A stretch of DNA of 64,000 nt from Micromonospora sp. U21 (GTDB lineage Bacteria; Actinomycetota; Actinomycetes; Mycobacteriales; Micromonosporaceae), in the NCBI RefSeq assembly GCF_018070045.1, contig NZ_JAGPYK010000013.1, forward strand, positions 62,001-126,000. Direction: 5' to 3'. The position numbers were made by a program, and so were the translations under genes. Below the pieces are notes generated by a model. It ran no database searches, had not been told where the DNA came from, and saw only the letters and a list, made by a program, of their open reading frames with translations. Of the stretch, positions 33,381 to 41,857 are shown piece after piece (position 1 is the stretch's first letter; each line of letters starts with the position of its first letter).

Positions 33381-34148
33381 ATGACCTCTGTCGCCATCGT
33401 GACCGGAGCCTCCAGCGGGATCGGCGCGGCCACCGCCCGCCGGCTCGCCGCCGAGGGTTTCCACGTGCTCGCCGCCGCCCGCCGCGCCGACCGGCTCGCC
33501 GGTCTGGTCGCCGAGATCGCCGCCGCCGGCGGGCAGGCCACCGCGGTGACCTGCGACGTCACCTCGGACGAGTCGGTGGCCGGGCTGGTCGAGGCCGCCA
33601 CGCGGGCGCCGGGGCCGGTCACCCTGCTGGTCAACAACGCCGGCGGCGCGCGCGGACTGGACCCGGTGGAGTCCGGTTCGATCGACGACTGGCAGTGGAT
33701 GTACGACGTCAACGTGCTCGGCACGCTGCGGGTGACCCAGGCGCTGCTGCCGGCGCTGGAGGCGTCCGGTGCGGGCACGATCGTGGTGGTCTCCTCCACC
33801 GCCGGCCTGACCGTCTACGAGGGCGGGGGCGGCTACACCGCCGCGAAGCACGCGCAGACCGCGATCGCCGGCACGCTCCGGCTGGAGCTGTGCGGGCGAC
33901 CGCTGCGGGTGATCGAGATCGATCCGGGCATGGTGAAGACCGACGAGTTCGGGCTGATCCGCTTCGACGGCGACGCGGATCGGGCCGCCGCCGTCTACGC
34001 CGGCGTGCCCGGGCCGCTGGTCGCCGAGGACGTGGCGGACTGCATCGCCTGGTGCGCCACCCGCCCTGAGCACGTCAACGTGGACCGGCTGGTGGTCCGG
34101 CCCCGGGCGCAGGCCGCCCAGCACAAGGTGCACCGGGTCGGGCAGTGA
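33381..34148 (+). CDS. Short-chain dehydrogenase/reductase (classical)
   Basis: A 255-residue classical SDR with the NADP-type motif VTGASSGIGAATARRL, NNAGG, the catalytic Ser in SSTAGL and YTAAK (Tyr and Lys). The closest relatives seem to be YdfG/serine-3-dehydrogenase-like oxidoreductases. ATG 33381 begins MTSVAIV. It is divergent from mshA, the same layout as Rv0484c in mycobacteria. The substrate is unknown. Confidence 0.9.
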   Translation: MTSVAIVTGASSGIGAATARRLAAEGFHVLAAARRADRLAGLVAEIAAAGGQATAVTCDVTSDESVAGLVEAATRAPGPVTLLVNNAGGARGLDPVESGSIDDWQWMYDVNVLGTLRVTQALLPALEASGAGTIVVVSSTAGLTVYEGGGGYTAAKHAQTAIAGTLRLELCGRPLRVIEIDPGMVKTDEFGLIRFDGDADRAAAVYAGVPGPLVAEDVADCIAWCATRPEHVNVDRLVVRPRAQAAQHKVHRVGQ

Positions 34149-34223
34149 AGCGGGAGGAGTGAGCCAGTTTTGCGAGCCCCGCGGTCGCGAACCGAGGGCC
34201 ACAGTGAAGCGGGAGGAGTGAGC
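34143..34223 (+). repeat. 22-bp direct repeat at gene boundaries
   Basis: CAGTGAAGCGGGAGGAGTGA plus GC occurs at 34143-34164, spanning the SDR stop, and again exactly at 34202-34223, spanning the start of the next gene. Both copies contain a GGGAGGAG ribosome-binding-like core. This looks like a short sequence duplication rather than chance. Confidence 0.7.
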
Positions 34224-35018
34224 GGGGCGGCGCGACGTCGGCCGCTCGGCGTGGTCACCCGGGGCACGACCAACCCGAACCGACTCCGCCGGGTGGACAA
34301 CTGGATCGTCTCCACCTGTGCCGACCGGCTACGGACGGCGGCCGTTCCGCTGGTGGTCGACCTCGGCTACGGCGCCACCCCGGTGACCGCGGTGGAGCTG
34401 CGGGCCCGGCTGGCCGCCGGGGTCCGCCGGGACGTACGGCTGGTCGGGCTGGAGATCGCCCCGGAGCGGGTGGCAGCCGCGACCCCGGCCGCCGACCCAC
34501 CCGGGCTGACCTTCGCCCGGGGCGGATTCGAGCTGGCCGGGCTCCAGCCGGTGCTGGTCCGCGCGTTCAACGTGCTGCGCCAGTACGACGAGCGCGAGGT
34601 GCCGGACGCCTGGCGGACGATGACCGCCGCCCTCGCCCCCGGCGGGGCGCTCATCGAGGGCACCTGCGACGAGCTGGGCCGCCTCGCCGGCTGGCTGCTG
34701 ATCGACGCGGACGGGCCCCGGACGCTGACCCTGGCCGCGAAACTCACCACCCTGGGCAGCCCCGCCGAGCTGGCCGAGCGGCTACCCAAGGCGCTGATCC
34801 ACCGCAACGTCCCCGGCGAGCCGGTGCACGAGCTGATCCGGGCGCTGGAGGGCGCCTGGCAGGCCGCCGCTCCGTACGCCACCTTCGGCCCCCGTCAACG
34901 CTGGCTACGCGCCGTGACCCAGCTCAGGGACACCGGCTGGCCTGTCCTCGACCGCCCGCACCGCTGGCGCCACGGCGAACTGACCCTGCCCTGGCTTAGC
35001 GTCGCCCCCCGCCCCTGA
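34218..35018 (+). CDS. SAM-dependent methyltransferase-like protein
   Basis: A protein of about 266 residues with a Rossmann methyltransferase core: LVVDLGYGATPVTAVEL is motif I, VRLVGLEIAPERV motif II, FELAGLQPVLVRAFNVLRQY covers the motif IV region, and ALAPGGALIEGTCDE motif V/VI. The glycine motif is a little unusual (DLGYGATP). The start is uncertain: GTG 34218 lies inside the direct repeat, and GTG 34251 (GVVTRGTTNPNR) is possible. It lies between the SDR and the convergent murB. Substrate unknown. Confidence 0.7.
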   Translation: MSGAARRRPLGVVTRGTTNPNRLRRVDNWIVSTCADRLRTAAVPLVVDLGYGATPVTAVELRARLAAGVRRDVRLVGLEIAPERVAAATPAADPPGLTFARGGFELAGLQPVLVRAFNVLRQYDEREVPDAWRTMTAALAPGGALIEGTCDELGRLAGWLLIDADGPRTLTLAAKLTTLGSPAELAERLPKALIHRNVPGEPVHELIRALEGAWQAAAPYATFGPRQRWLRAVTQLRDTGWPVLDRPHRWRHGELTLPWLSVAPRP

Positions 35019-35034
35019 CCGGGCCGGGCCGGGG

Positions 35035-36117
35035 TCAGAGGGCGCAGTTGATGAGCACGGGTTCGGGGTGGAGGGTCACGCCGAAGCGGGTGTGCACGGT
35101 GTCGCGGATGTCGCCAGCGAGGGTGAGCAGGTCCGCCGTACTGGCTGTGCCGCTGCGGTTGGTGAGGGCCAGGGTGTGCTTGCCGGAGATCGCCACGCCG
35201 TCCGGGCCGGGGTGGCCCTTGGTGAAACCGGCCTTGTCGATCAGCCAGGCCGCGCTCACCTTGACCGTGTCGTCGTGGCCGGGCCAGGCCGGCGGCTCGC
35301 CCAGCTCGGCGGCGCGCTCCCGGAGCAGCTCGTATTCCGCCCGGTCGAGCACGGGGTTGGTGAAGAAGGAGCCGACCGAGCGCGTGTCCGGGTCGGTGGC
35401 GTCGAGCACCATGCCCTTCCCGGCGCGCAGCCGCAGCACCGCCGCTCGGGCAGCGGCCAGCGACACCTGCTCGCCCACCTCGACACCGAGCGCCCGAGCC
35501 AGTTCGGCGTAGCGCACCGGGCCGGAAAGCGGGGATCGGGCGAGCCGGAAGTCGACGGAGAGCACCACCATCCGGTCCCGGTACTTGAAGATGCTGCCCC
35601 GGTAGGCGAACCCGCAGTCGGCGGCGGGGATGAACTGGCGGGTGTCCTCGGCCCGGTCGTACACCTCGACGCCGGTGATGGTCTCGGCGACCTCCTGGCC
35701 GTACGCGCCGACGTTCTGGATCGGGGTGGCACCGGTCGAGCCGGGAATGCCGGACAGGCACTCCAGCCCGGCCCAGCCGTTGGCCACCGTCGCGGCGACG
35801 AGGTCGTCCCACGGCTCGCCGGCCTCGACCCGTACCGTGACCGAATCAACGTCCTCGGCGACGATCCGCAGGCCGCGGGAGCGCACCAGGACGACCGTTC
35901 CGGGGAAGCCGGCGTCGCCGATCACCACATTGCTGCCGCCCGCCAGGATCAGGAGCGGGTCGTCCGCGGCCCGAATGGCCCGGACGATCTCGTCGGCACT
36001 GCCCGCGGCCACGATCCGCCCGGCCGGCCCACCCATCCGCAGCGTGGTGTAGCTGGCCAGTGGACCAGGGATGGCACGATCGGCTTCGGTTGTCGGCTGG
36101 GCGTAGGCGTCTGACAC
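35035..36117 (-). CDS. murB: UDP-N-acetylenolpyruvoylglucosamine reductase MurB
   Basis: A 360-residue FAD/NADPH enzyme making UDP-MurNAc in the cytoplasm for peptidoglycan. Features are TTLRMGGPAG, the FAD segment ILAGGSNVVIGD, GLECLSGIPGSTGATPIQNVGAYGQE, RDRMVVLSV, the catalytic Ser region SVGSFFTNP, GFTKGHPG and the C-terminal TNRSGTAST with HTRFGVTLHPEPVLI. GTG 36117 has AAGGTG six bases upstream; the longer open frame encodes unrelated sequence. Confidence 0.95.
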   Translation of the reverse strand: MSDAYAQPTTEADRAIPGPLASYTTLRMGGPAGRIVAAGSADEIVRAIRAADDPLLILAGGSNVVIGDAGFPGTVVLVRSRGLRIVAEDVDSVTVRVEAGEPWDDLVAATVANGWAGLECLSGIPGSTGATPIQNVGAYGQEVAETITGVEVYDRAEDTRQFIPAADCGFAYRGSIFKYRDRMVVLSVDFRLARSPLSGPVRYAELARALGVEVGEQVSLAAARAAVLRLRAGKGMVLDATDPDTRSVGSFFTNPVLDRAEYELLRERAAELGEPPAWPGHDDTVKVSAAWLIDKAGFTKGHPGPDGVAISGKHTLALTNRSGTASTADLLTLAGDIRDTVHTRFGVTLHPEPVLINCAL

Positions 36118-36186
36118 GTCTTTCACCTTAGGCTGAGGGGCAGCCGTGGCACCCACTGGTGGCCCGGCACCCCCGGGAGGATGGCG

Positions 36187-36945
36187 ATGAGCAGACTGCA
36201 GGGCAGCAAGGATTTCTGGATCGGTGCGCTCCGGACGGAGGGCCCGGCCTTCGCCTCGGCGGTGGCCGAAGCGCCGCCGGAGACGCCGGTGTTGTCCTGT
36301 CCGGGCTGGACGGTCAACGATCTCACTCTGCACCTCGCCGGCATCTACCACTGGGTTTCTTCGTTTGTCGGCTCCGGCCTGACCACCGCGCCGGCCGGCC
36401 GGGAACGGTTCGAGGCGGACCCGGGCCGGAGCCCCCTCCAGCTCTGGCAGCAGGGGTACGACCAGCTGATGACCCTATTCGACGGGCTCGACGCGGAGGC
36501 CCCGGCGTGGAACTGGGCCCCGCAGCCGAAGAAGGCGGGTTTCTGGCCGCGCCGGATGGCGCACGAGACGGCGGTGCACCGCTGGGACGCCCAGCTCGCC
36601 ATCGCCGCCGGTGAGCCGGTGGAGGCGAAGCTCGCCGCCGACGGGGTGAGCGAGGTGCTGGACACCTGGCTGCCCGCCGGCCGTCGACGGGGCCCGGGCG
36701 AGTGGCACGGGGTGGTGCAGCTCTCCGCGACCGACGCGGCGCAGGAGTGGTATCTGCGGCTGCGCGGCGAGGGCGTGGCGCTGCTCGACACGGCGACGAT
36801 CTTCGACCACGACGACCACCACGCGCGGGCACAGGTCAGCGGCAGCGCGAGCGACCTGCTGCTGGCGCTCTGGGGCCGGGTCAGCTTCGAGACGCTGGAC
36901 GTCACCGGCGACCGCAACCTGCTGGACGGCCTGCGCACCCACTGA
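36187..36945 (+). CDS. Maleylpyruvate-isomerase-family mycothiol-dependent enzyme
   Basis: A 252-residue protein of the MDMPI/DinB-like four-helix-bundle family that uses mycothiol as cofactor. The metal site is made by His in TLHLAGIYHW and in AHETAVHRWDAQLA. The N-terminal CPGWTVNDLTLHLAG block is typical, and a C-terminal MDMPI-C (SCP2-like) domain follows. ATG 36187 has GGGAGG seven bases upstream. It is divergent from murB. The substrate is unknown, but dependence on mycothiol fits nearby mshA. Confidence 0.85.
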   Translation: MSRLQGSKDFWIGALRTEGPAFASAVAEAPPETPVLSCPGWTVNDLTLHLAGIYHWVSSFVGSGLTTAPAGRERFEADPGRSPLQLWQQGYDQLMTLFDGLDAEAPAWNWAPQPKKAGFWPRRMAHETAVHRWDAQLAIAAGEPVEAKLAADGVSEVLDTWLPAGRRRGPGEWHGVVQLSATDAAQEWYLRLRGEGVALLDTATIFDHDDHHARAQVSGSASDLLLALWGRVSFETLDVTGDRNLLDGLRTH

Positions 36946-36968
36946 CCACCACCCGGCCTTCCCGGGAC

Positions 36969-37015
36969 GACACGACCGAGGGCGTCACCCCAGGGGTGGC
37001 GCCCTCGGTCGTGTC
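36969..37015. terminator. Strong hairpin terminator
   Basis: Sixteen-base arms GACACGACCGAGGGCG and CGCCCTCGGTCGTGTC, with a second inner pair CACCCC/GGGGTG, form a long stem 24 bases after the mycothiol-dependent enzyme gene. Confidence 0.8.
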
Positions 37016-37045
37016 GGCGTCTCACATCGCGATCGGATATCGACG

Positions 37046-37104
37046 AGAGAGCGCTCTCTTGACAGCGCGGGGACGGCCCACCACCCTGTCGTGAGAGCGC
37101 TCTC
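37046..37104. promoter_or_regulatory. Two LacI-family operators at the sugar-operon promoter
   Basis: AGAGAGCGCTCTCT (37046-37059) and GAGAGCGCTCTC (37093-37104) share 14 identical bases (GAGAGCGCTCTCTT) with centres 46 bases apart. TTGACA, a perfect -35 hexamer, begins at 37059 right at the first site. The sequence resembles the CebR site TGGGAGCGCTCCCA of Streptomyces (from memory). The LacI protein encoded at 41858 is the obvious binder. Confidence 0.8.
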
Positions 37105-37151
37105 TTGGCCATCCGCCACCACCCGACCACCTTGAGAGGGGTCCGAATCCC

Positions 37152-38459
37152 ATGGCTGTCTTCCCGCGCCGCCGCCTCGCCGCGGTGGCCCTCGCCGCCG
37201 CCACCGCCCTGCTCGTCACCGCCGGCTGCGGTGGCGGCGACGAGGCGGACGGGGACGGGCCGGTCACGCTGACCGTCGACGTCTTCGGCCAGTTCGGCTA
37301 CGAGCAGCTCTACCAGGAGTACATGGCCGCGCACCCCGACGTGAAGATCGTCGAGCGCGGCACCGGCACCAACCTCGACGAGTACTCACCGAAGCTGACC
37401 CAGTGGCTCGCCGCCGGCCGAGGCGCCGGCGACGTGGTGGCCATCGAGGAAGGCCTGATGGTCGAGTACAAGGCGAACCCCGGCAACTTCGTCAACCTGC
37501 TGGATCACGGCGCCGCCGACCTCAAGGGCAACTTCCTCGAATGGAAGTGGAACGCCGGGCTGACCGCCGACGGCAAGCAGCTGATCGGCCTCGGCACCGA
37601 CGTCGGCGGCATCGCCATCTGCTACCGCAAGGACCTCTTCGCCAAGGCCGGCCTGCCCACCGAACGGGACGCGGTCTCCCAGCTCTGGCCCACCTGGCAG
37701 GACTACATCGCCACCGGTGAACGGTTCGTCGCGGCCAAGACCGGGGCGTCCTTCCTCGACGCGGCGACCAACACCTTCAACACCATCCTGCTGCAGACCG
37801 CCGGCAACACGAGCGGCTACAGCTACTACGACACCAGCGGCAACCTGGTCGTCGACAGCAACCCGGCCGTACGGCAGGCCTGGGACACCACCATGGACAT
37901 CATCGACTCGGGCCTCTCCGGAAAGTACGGCTCCTGGTCCGAGGAGTGGGTCTCCGCCTTCAAGCAGTCGAAGTTCGCCACCATCGCCTGCCCCGCCTGG
38001 ATGACCGGGGTCATCGAGGGCAACGCCGGCCCGGCCGCCAAGGGCAAGTGGGACATCGCCAAGGTGCCCGGCAACGGCGGCAACTGGGGTGGATCGCACC
38101 TCGCCGTACCCAAGCAGAGCAAGCACCAGGCCGAGGCGATCGAGCTGGCCAAGTTCCTGACCAGCGCCAAGGGCCAGATCGGCGCGTTCAAGGCCAAGGG
38201 TCCGCTGCCCTCCTCGCCGCAGGCGCTCGACGATGTGGCTATCACCGGAGCCACCAACGCGTACTTCTCGGGGGCCCCGGTCGGCGCCATCTTCGGCACC
38301 GGGGCGAAGAGCCTGAAGCCGGTCTACATGGGCCCAAAGAACCAGGCCGTCCGCACCGAGGTGGAGAACGCCGTACGAACGGTGGAGCTAGGCCAGCGCA
38401 ACCCCGAGCAGGGCTGGACCGACGCGGTGACCAACGCGAAGAAGGCCGCCGCCAAGTAG
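37152..38459 (+). CDS. Sugar ABC transporter substrate-binding lipoprotein (CebE-like)
   Basis: A 435-residue family-1 extracellular solute-binding protein. The signal ends in the lipobox VTAGC near residue 27. Typical blocks include VTLTVDVFGQFGYEQLYQEY at the start of the mature protein and LTSAKGQIGAFKAKGPLPSS near the end. It should hand a di- or oligosaccharide to the two permeases downstream. No ATPase is in the operon; such systems use the shared MsiK ATPase. Cellobiose or another beta-glucoside is inferred from the beta-glucosidase in the cluster. Confidence 0.88.
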   Translation: MAVFPRRRLAAVALAAATALLVTAGCGGGDEADGDGPVTLTVDVFGQFGYEQLYQEYMAAHPDVKIVERGTGTNLDEYSPKLTQWLAAGRGAGDVVAIEEGLMVEYKANPGNFVNLLDHGAADLKGNFLEWKWNAGLTADGKQLIGLGTDVGGIAICYRKDLFAKAGLPTERDAVSQLWPTWQDYIATGERFVAAKTGASFLDAATNTFNTILLQTAGNTSGYSYYDTSGNLVVDSNPAVRQAWDTTMDIIDSGLSGKYGSWSEEWVSAFKQSKFATIACPAWMTGVIEGNAGPAAKGKWDIAKVPGNGGNWGGSHLAVPKQSKHQAEAIELAKFLTSAKGQIGAFKAKGPLPSSPQALDDVAITGATNAYFSGAPVGAIFGTGAKSLKPVYMGPKNQAVRTEVENAVRTVELGQRNPEQGWTDAVTNAKKAAAK

Positions 38460-38475
38460 CCCCTTCCCTCTCCCC

Positions 38476-38537
38476 GCCGATCTAGGGCGAATCGCCGTGC
38501 TCAGAGATCGACTGACCACGACATGCCCTAGATCGGC
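38476..38537. repeat. Inverted repeat between binding-protein and permease genes
   Basis: GCCGATCTAGGGC (38476-38488) and GCCCTAGATCGGC (38525-38537) are perfect 13-base arms around a 36-base loop. A stem at this place usually stabilises the upstream message or partly stops transcription, so that more binding protein than permease is made. Confidence 0.65.
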
Positions 38538-38570
38538 GCGGGAGGGGAGGGCGGGAAGGAGTCCTCGCGC

Positions 38571-39563
38571 ATGACCGTCCAGCTCGACGCCCGACCGCCG
38601 GTCGTACCGACGACCGGTGGCCACCGCCGATTTTCGGGTCGGCTCAGCCGGCTTGACACCCGGCTCTCGCCGTACCTCTACATCGCCCCGTTCTTCGTGC
38701 TCTTCGCGGTCTTCGGGGTCTACCCGCTGGTGTACACCTTCTGGGTCTCGCTGCACGACTGGGATCTGCTGGGCACCGACCACCCGTTCGTCGGCGCGGA
38801 GAACTACACCCGGCTGCTGGCCGACGTCGACTTCTGGCACGCGGTGGTCAACACGCTGGGCATCTTCGTCATCTCCACCGTCCCGCAGCTGCTCGCCGCG
38901 CTCTGGCTGGCCAACCTGCTCAACCGGGGGCTGCGGGCGCGCACCGGCTGGCGGATGGCGGTGCTCGTCCCGAACGTGACCTCCACGGCCGCCGTCGCGA
39001 TCGTGTTCGGGGTGCTCTTCGGTCGCGAGTTCGGCATGGTCAACTGGCTGCTCGACCTGGTCGGGCTGGACGCGGTCCAGTGGAAGTCCGACCGGGTCGC
39101 CTCCTGGGTGGCCATCTCGGCCATGGTCGACTGGCGGTGGACCGGCTACAACGCGCTGATCCTTCTGGCCGCGATGCAGGCCATCCCCCGCGACCTGTAC
39201 GAGTCGGCGGCGATCGACGGCGCCAACCGGGTCCGGCAGTTCTGGTCGATCACCGTGCCGCTGCTCAAGCCGACGATCATCTTCTGCGTCATCATCGCCA
39301 CCATCGGCGGGTTGCAGCTGTTCACCGAGCCCAGGCTGTTCCACTCCGGCACCAACCCGATCCGGGGCGGACCGCTCCGCGAATCACAGACAGTGACCAT
39401 GTACATGTTCGAGAACGCCTTCGCCCCGCACTACAACTTCGGGTACGGCTCGGCGGTGGCCTGGCTGCTCTTCGCGCTCATCGCCATCGTCGCGGCCGTC
39501 AACGTCCTGGTCCTGCGTCGGCTGGGCGGCGGACCGGACGCCAGGAAGGGAGCGGCCCGATGA
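38571..39563 (+). CDS. Sugar ABC transporter permease (CebF/MalF-like)
   Basis: A 330-residue inner-membrane protein with six membrane helices, starting after a polar N-terminus (YLYIAPFFVLFAVFGVYPLVY). The EAA loop that contacts the ATPase is YESAAIDGANRVRQFWSITVPLL. It forms the channel with the next gene, whose ATG overlaps its stop (ATGA). Confidence 0.92.
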   Translation: MTVQLDARPPVVPTTGGHRRFSGRLSRLDTRLSPYLYIAPFFVLFAVFGVYPLVYTFWVSLHDWDLLGTDHPFVGAENYTRLLADVDFWHAVVNTLGIFVISTVPQLLAALWLANLLNRGLRARTGWRMAVLVPNVTSTAAVAIVFGVLFGREFGMVNWLLDLVGLDAVQWKSDRVASWVAISAMVDWRWTGYNALILLAAMQAIPRDLYESAAIDGANRVRQFWSITVPLLKPTIIFCVIIATIGGLQLFTEPRLFHSGTNPIRGGPLRESQTVTMYMFENAFAPHYNFGYGSAVAWLLFALIAIVAAVNVLVLRRLGGGPDARKGAAR

Positions 39564-40393
39564 GCCGGCTCTGGCGGGCCAGCCCGCTCACCTACCTGGC
39601 CCTGGTGGTCGCCGCCGGGATGTCGATCTTCCCGATCTGGTGGATGTTCGTGGTGGCCAGCCGCTCCAGCGACGCGATGGGTCAGCTGCCGCCGCCGATC
39701 ACCCCCGGCGGCAACCTGGGTGCCAACATCTCGCGACTGTTCGACAACACCGACGCGTACTTCCTGACCGGTCTGATCAACTCGACGATCGTGGCCGGCA
39801 CGGTGACCGTCTCCGTGGTGTTCTTCGCCAGCCTGGCCGGCTTCGCCTTCGCGAAGCTGCGGTTCCGCGGCCGCAACGCCCTGCTGCTCGTGGTCATCGC
39901 GACCATGATGGTGCCGACGCAGCTCGGTGTGATCCCGCTGTACATGCTGATGACCCGACTGCAGTGGAACGACCGGCTGCCAGCGGTGATCGTGCCGGCG
40001 CTGGTCACCGGGTTCGGGGTGTTCATGATGCGGCAGTACGCCGGCCAGGCGGTCAGCGACGAGCTGATCGAGGCCGCCCGGATGGACGGCTGCGGCACCG
40101 CCCGGGTCTTCTGGCACGTGGTGGTGCCCGCGCTGCGCCCGGCCGCCGCCGTGCTCGGCCTGCTCACGTTCATGACCACCTGGAACGACTTCCTGTGGCC
40201 GTACGCTGTACTGAACGACCCGGCGAACCCGACCGTGCAGCTCTCCCTGCGGGCGCTGTCGGACGGGTACTACCAGGACATGTCGCAGGTGTTCACCGGG
40301 ACGGCCATCGCGACGCTGCCCCTGCTGCTGGTCTTCGTGCTGTTCGGCCGGCAGATCATCGGCGGGATCATGGAAGGTGCGGTCAAGGCGTGA
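39560..40393 (+). CDS. Sugar ABC transporter permease (CebG/MalG-like)
   Basis: A 277-residue permease with six membrane helices; the EAA loop is IEAARMDGCGTARVFWHVVVP, and AGFAFAKLRFRGRN follows the second helix as in MalG-type permeases. ATG 39560 overlaps the stop of the first permease, and its own stop overlaps the GTG of the beta-glucosidase gene, so all are translated from one message. Confidence 0.92.
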   Translation: MSRLWRASPLTYLALVVAAGMSIFPIWWMFVVASRSSDAMGQLPPPITPGGNLGANISRLFDNTDAYFLTGLINSTIVAGTVTVSVVFFASLAGFAFAKLRFRGRNALLLVVIATMMVPTQLGVIPLYMLMTRLQWNDRLPAVIVPALVTGFGVFMMRQYAGQAVSDELIEAARMDGCGTARVFWHVVVPALRPAAAVLGLLTFMTTWNDFLWPYAVLNDPANPTVQLSLRALSDGYYQDMSQVFTGTAIATLPLLLVFVLFGRQIIGGIMEGAVKA

Positions 40394-40461
40394 GCGAGCG
40401 GAGCGAGCGAACCAGCAGGCACAGCAGCGAGGCGCTCGCGCCGCCGCCAAGCGGCGGCGCG
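40390..40461 (+). repeat. Dispersed repeat element forming the GH1 N-terminus
   Basis: The stretch begins GTGAGCGAGCGGAGCGAGCG and ends in a perfect hairpin CGCGCCGCCGC-CAA-GCGGCGGCGCG (40437-40461). Elements with the GAGCGGAGCGAGC core are, from memory, frequent between genes in Micromonospora. Here it is read as protein. Confidence 0.6.
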
Positions 40462-41838
40462 GGTGAACTCCGGTTTCCCGAGCACTTCCTCTGGGGAGCG
40501 GCCACCGCCGCGTACCAGATCGAGGGCGCGGCCCGCGACGACGGACGCGGCCCGTCCATCTGGGACACCTTCAGCCGGACGCCGGGCAAGGTGTACCAGG
40601 GCCACACCGGCGACGTGGCCTGCGACCACTACCACCGGTACCCCGACGACGTGGCGCTGATGGCCGAGCTGGGGCTGCGGGCGTACCGGTTCTCGGTCGC
40701 CTGGCCGCGGATCCAGCCGGACGGCACGGGCCCGGCCAACCCGCGCGGGCTGGACTTCTACGACCGGCTCACCGACACGCTGCTCGACCGGGGCATCGAC
40801 CCGATCGTCACCCTCTACCACTGGGACCTGCCGCAGGCGTTGGGCGACCGGGGCGGCTGGACCAACCGGGAGACCGCCGAGCACTTCGCCACGTACGCCA
40901 CGGCGGTGTACGCCCGGTTGGGCGACCGGGTGGACGTCTGGACCACGCTCAACGAGCCCTGGTGCTCGGCGTACCTCGGCTACGGCAACGGGGTGCACGC
41001 CCCGGGCGAGCAGGACCCGGCGGCGGCCTTCACCGCCGTACACCACCTGCTTCTCGGGCACGGCCTGGCGGCGCGGGCGCTGCGCGCGGCCGGCGCGCGC
41101 AACGTGGGCATCACCCTCAACCCCGCCGACGTGCGGCCGGCCGATCCGCAGAGCGCGGCCGACGCGGCCGCGGTCCGCCTGGTCGACGGCCTGCACAACC
41201 GGATCTTCCTCGACCCGCTGCTGGCCGGCGGCTACCCGGACGACGTGCGGGAACACGTGGCGCGCATCGTCGAGCCGACGTTCATCCGGGACGGCGACGA
41301 GAAGCTGATCGCCGCCCCGATCGACCTGCTCGGGATCAACTACTACTCCCCCAGTTACGTCGCCGGCCGGCCCGACGGTGCCGGCAACGGCGCGTACCCG
41401 GGCACCGAGGGCGCCGTGCAGTTCCTGCCAGCGGCCGGGCCGCTCACCGACATGGGTTGGATGATCGAGCCGGCCGGGCTGACCCGGCTACTGGAGCGGA
41501 TCGCGACCGACTACCCCGGCGTGCCGCTGCTGATCACCGAGAACGGCGCGGCGTTCCCCGACAAGCCGGGTGCGGACTCGCCCGACGGGCCGGGGCAGGT
41601 GATCGACACCGACCGGATCGCCTACCTCGACGGACACCTGCGGGCCGCGCACGAGGCGATCTCCCGGGGCGTGGACCTGCGCGGCTATCTCGTATGGTCG
41701 TTCCTGGACAACTTCGAGTGGGCGGAGGGCTACCGCAAGCGGTTCGGGATCGTGCACGTCGACTACCTGACCCAGCGGCGCACACCGAAGGCCAGCGCCC
41801 GGTGGTACCAGGAGGTGATCTCCCGGAACGGGCTGTGA
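40390..41838 (+). CDS. GH1 beta-glucosidase (BglC-like) with repeat-derived N-terminus
   Basis: A 482-residue glycoside-hydrolase family 1 enzyme splitting beta-glucosides such as cellobiose. The acid/base Glu189 is in TLNEPW and the nucleophile Glu384 is in LITENGAA. FLWGAATAAYQIEGA starts the barrel. It has no signal peptide, so it acts on sugar brought in by the transporter. The start must be GTG 40390, since no other start codon lies before the domain; hence the first 24 residues (SERSERTSRHSSEALAPPPS...) come from a repeat element in the DNA. Confidence 0.93.
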   Translation: MSERSERTSRHSSEALAPPPSGGAGELRFPEHFLWGAATAAYQIEGAARDDGRGPSIWDTFSRTPGKVYQGHTGDVACDHYHRYPDDVALMAELGLRAYRFSVAWPRIQPDGTGPANPRGLDFYDRLTDTLLDRGIDPIVTLYHWDLPQALGDRGGWTNRETAEHFATYATAVYARLGDRVDVWTTLNEPWCSAYLGYGNGVHAPGEQDPAAAFTAVHHLLLGHGLAARALRAAGARNVGITLNPADVRPADPQSAADAAAVRLVDGLHNRIFLDPLLAGGYPDDVREHVARIVEPTFIRDGDEKLIAAPIDLLGINYYSPSYVAGRPDGAGNGAYPGTEGAVQFLPAAGPLTDMGWMIEPAGLTRLLERIATDYPGVPLLITENGAAFPDKPGADSPDGPGQVIDTDRIAYLDGHLRAAHEAISRGVDLRGYLVWSFLDNFEWAEGYRKRFGIVHVDYLTQRRTPKASARWYQEVISRNGL

Positions 41839-41857
41839 CGAGCGGGGGGAAGTCGCG

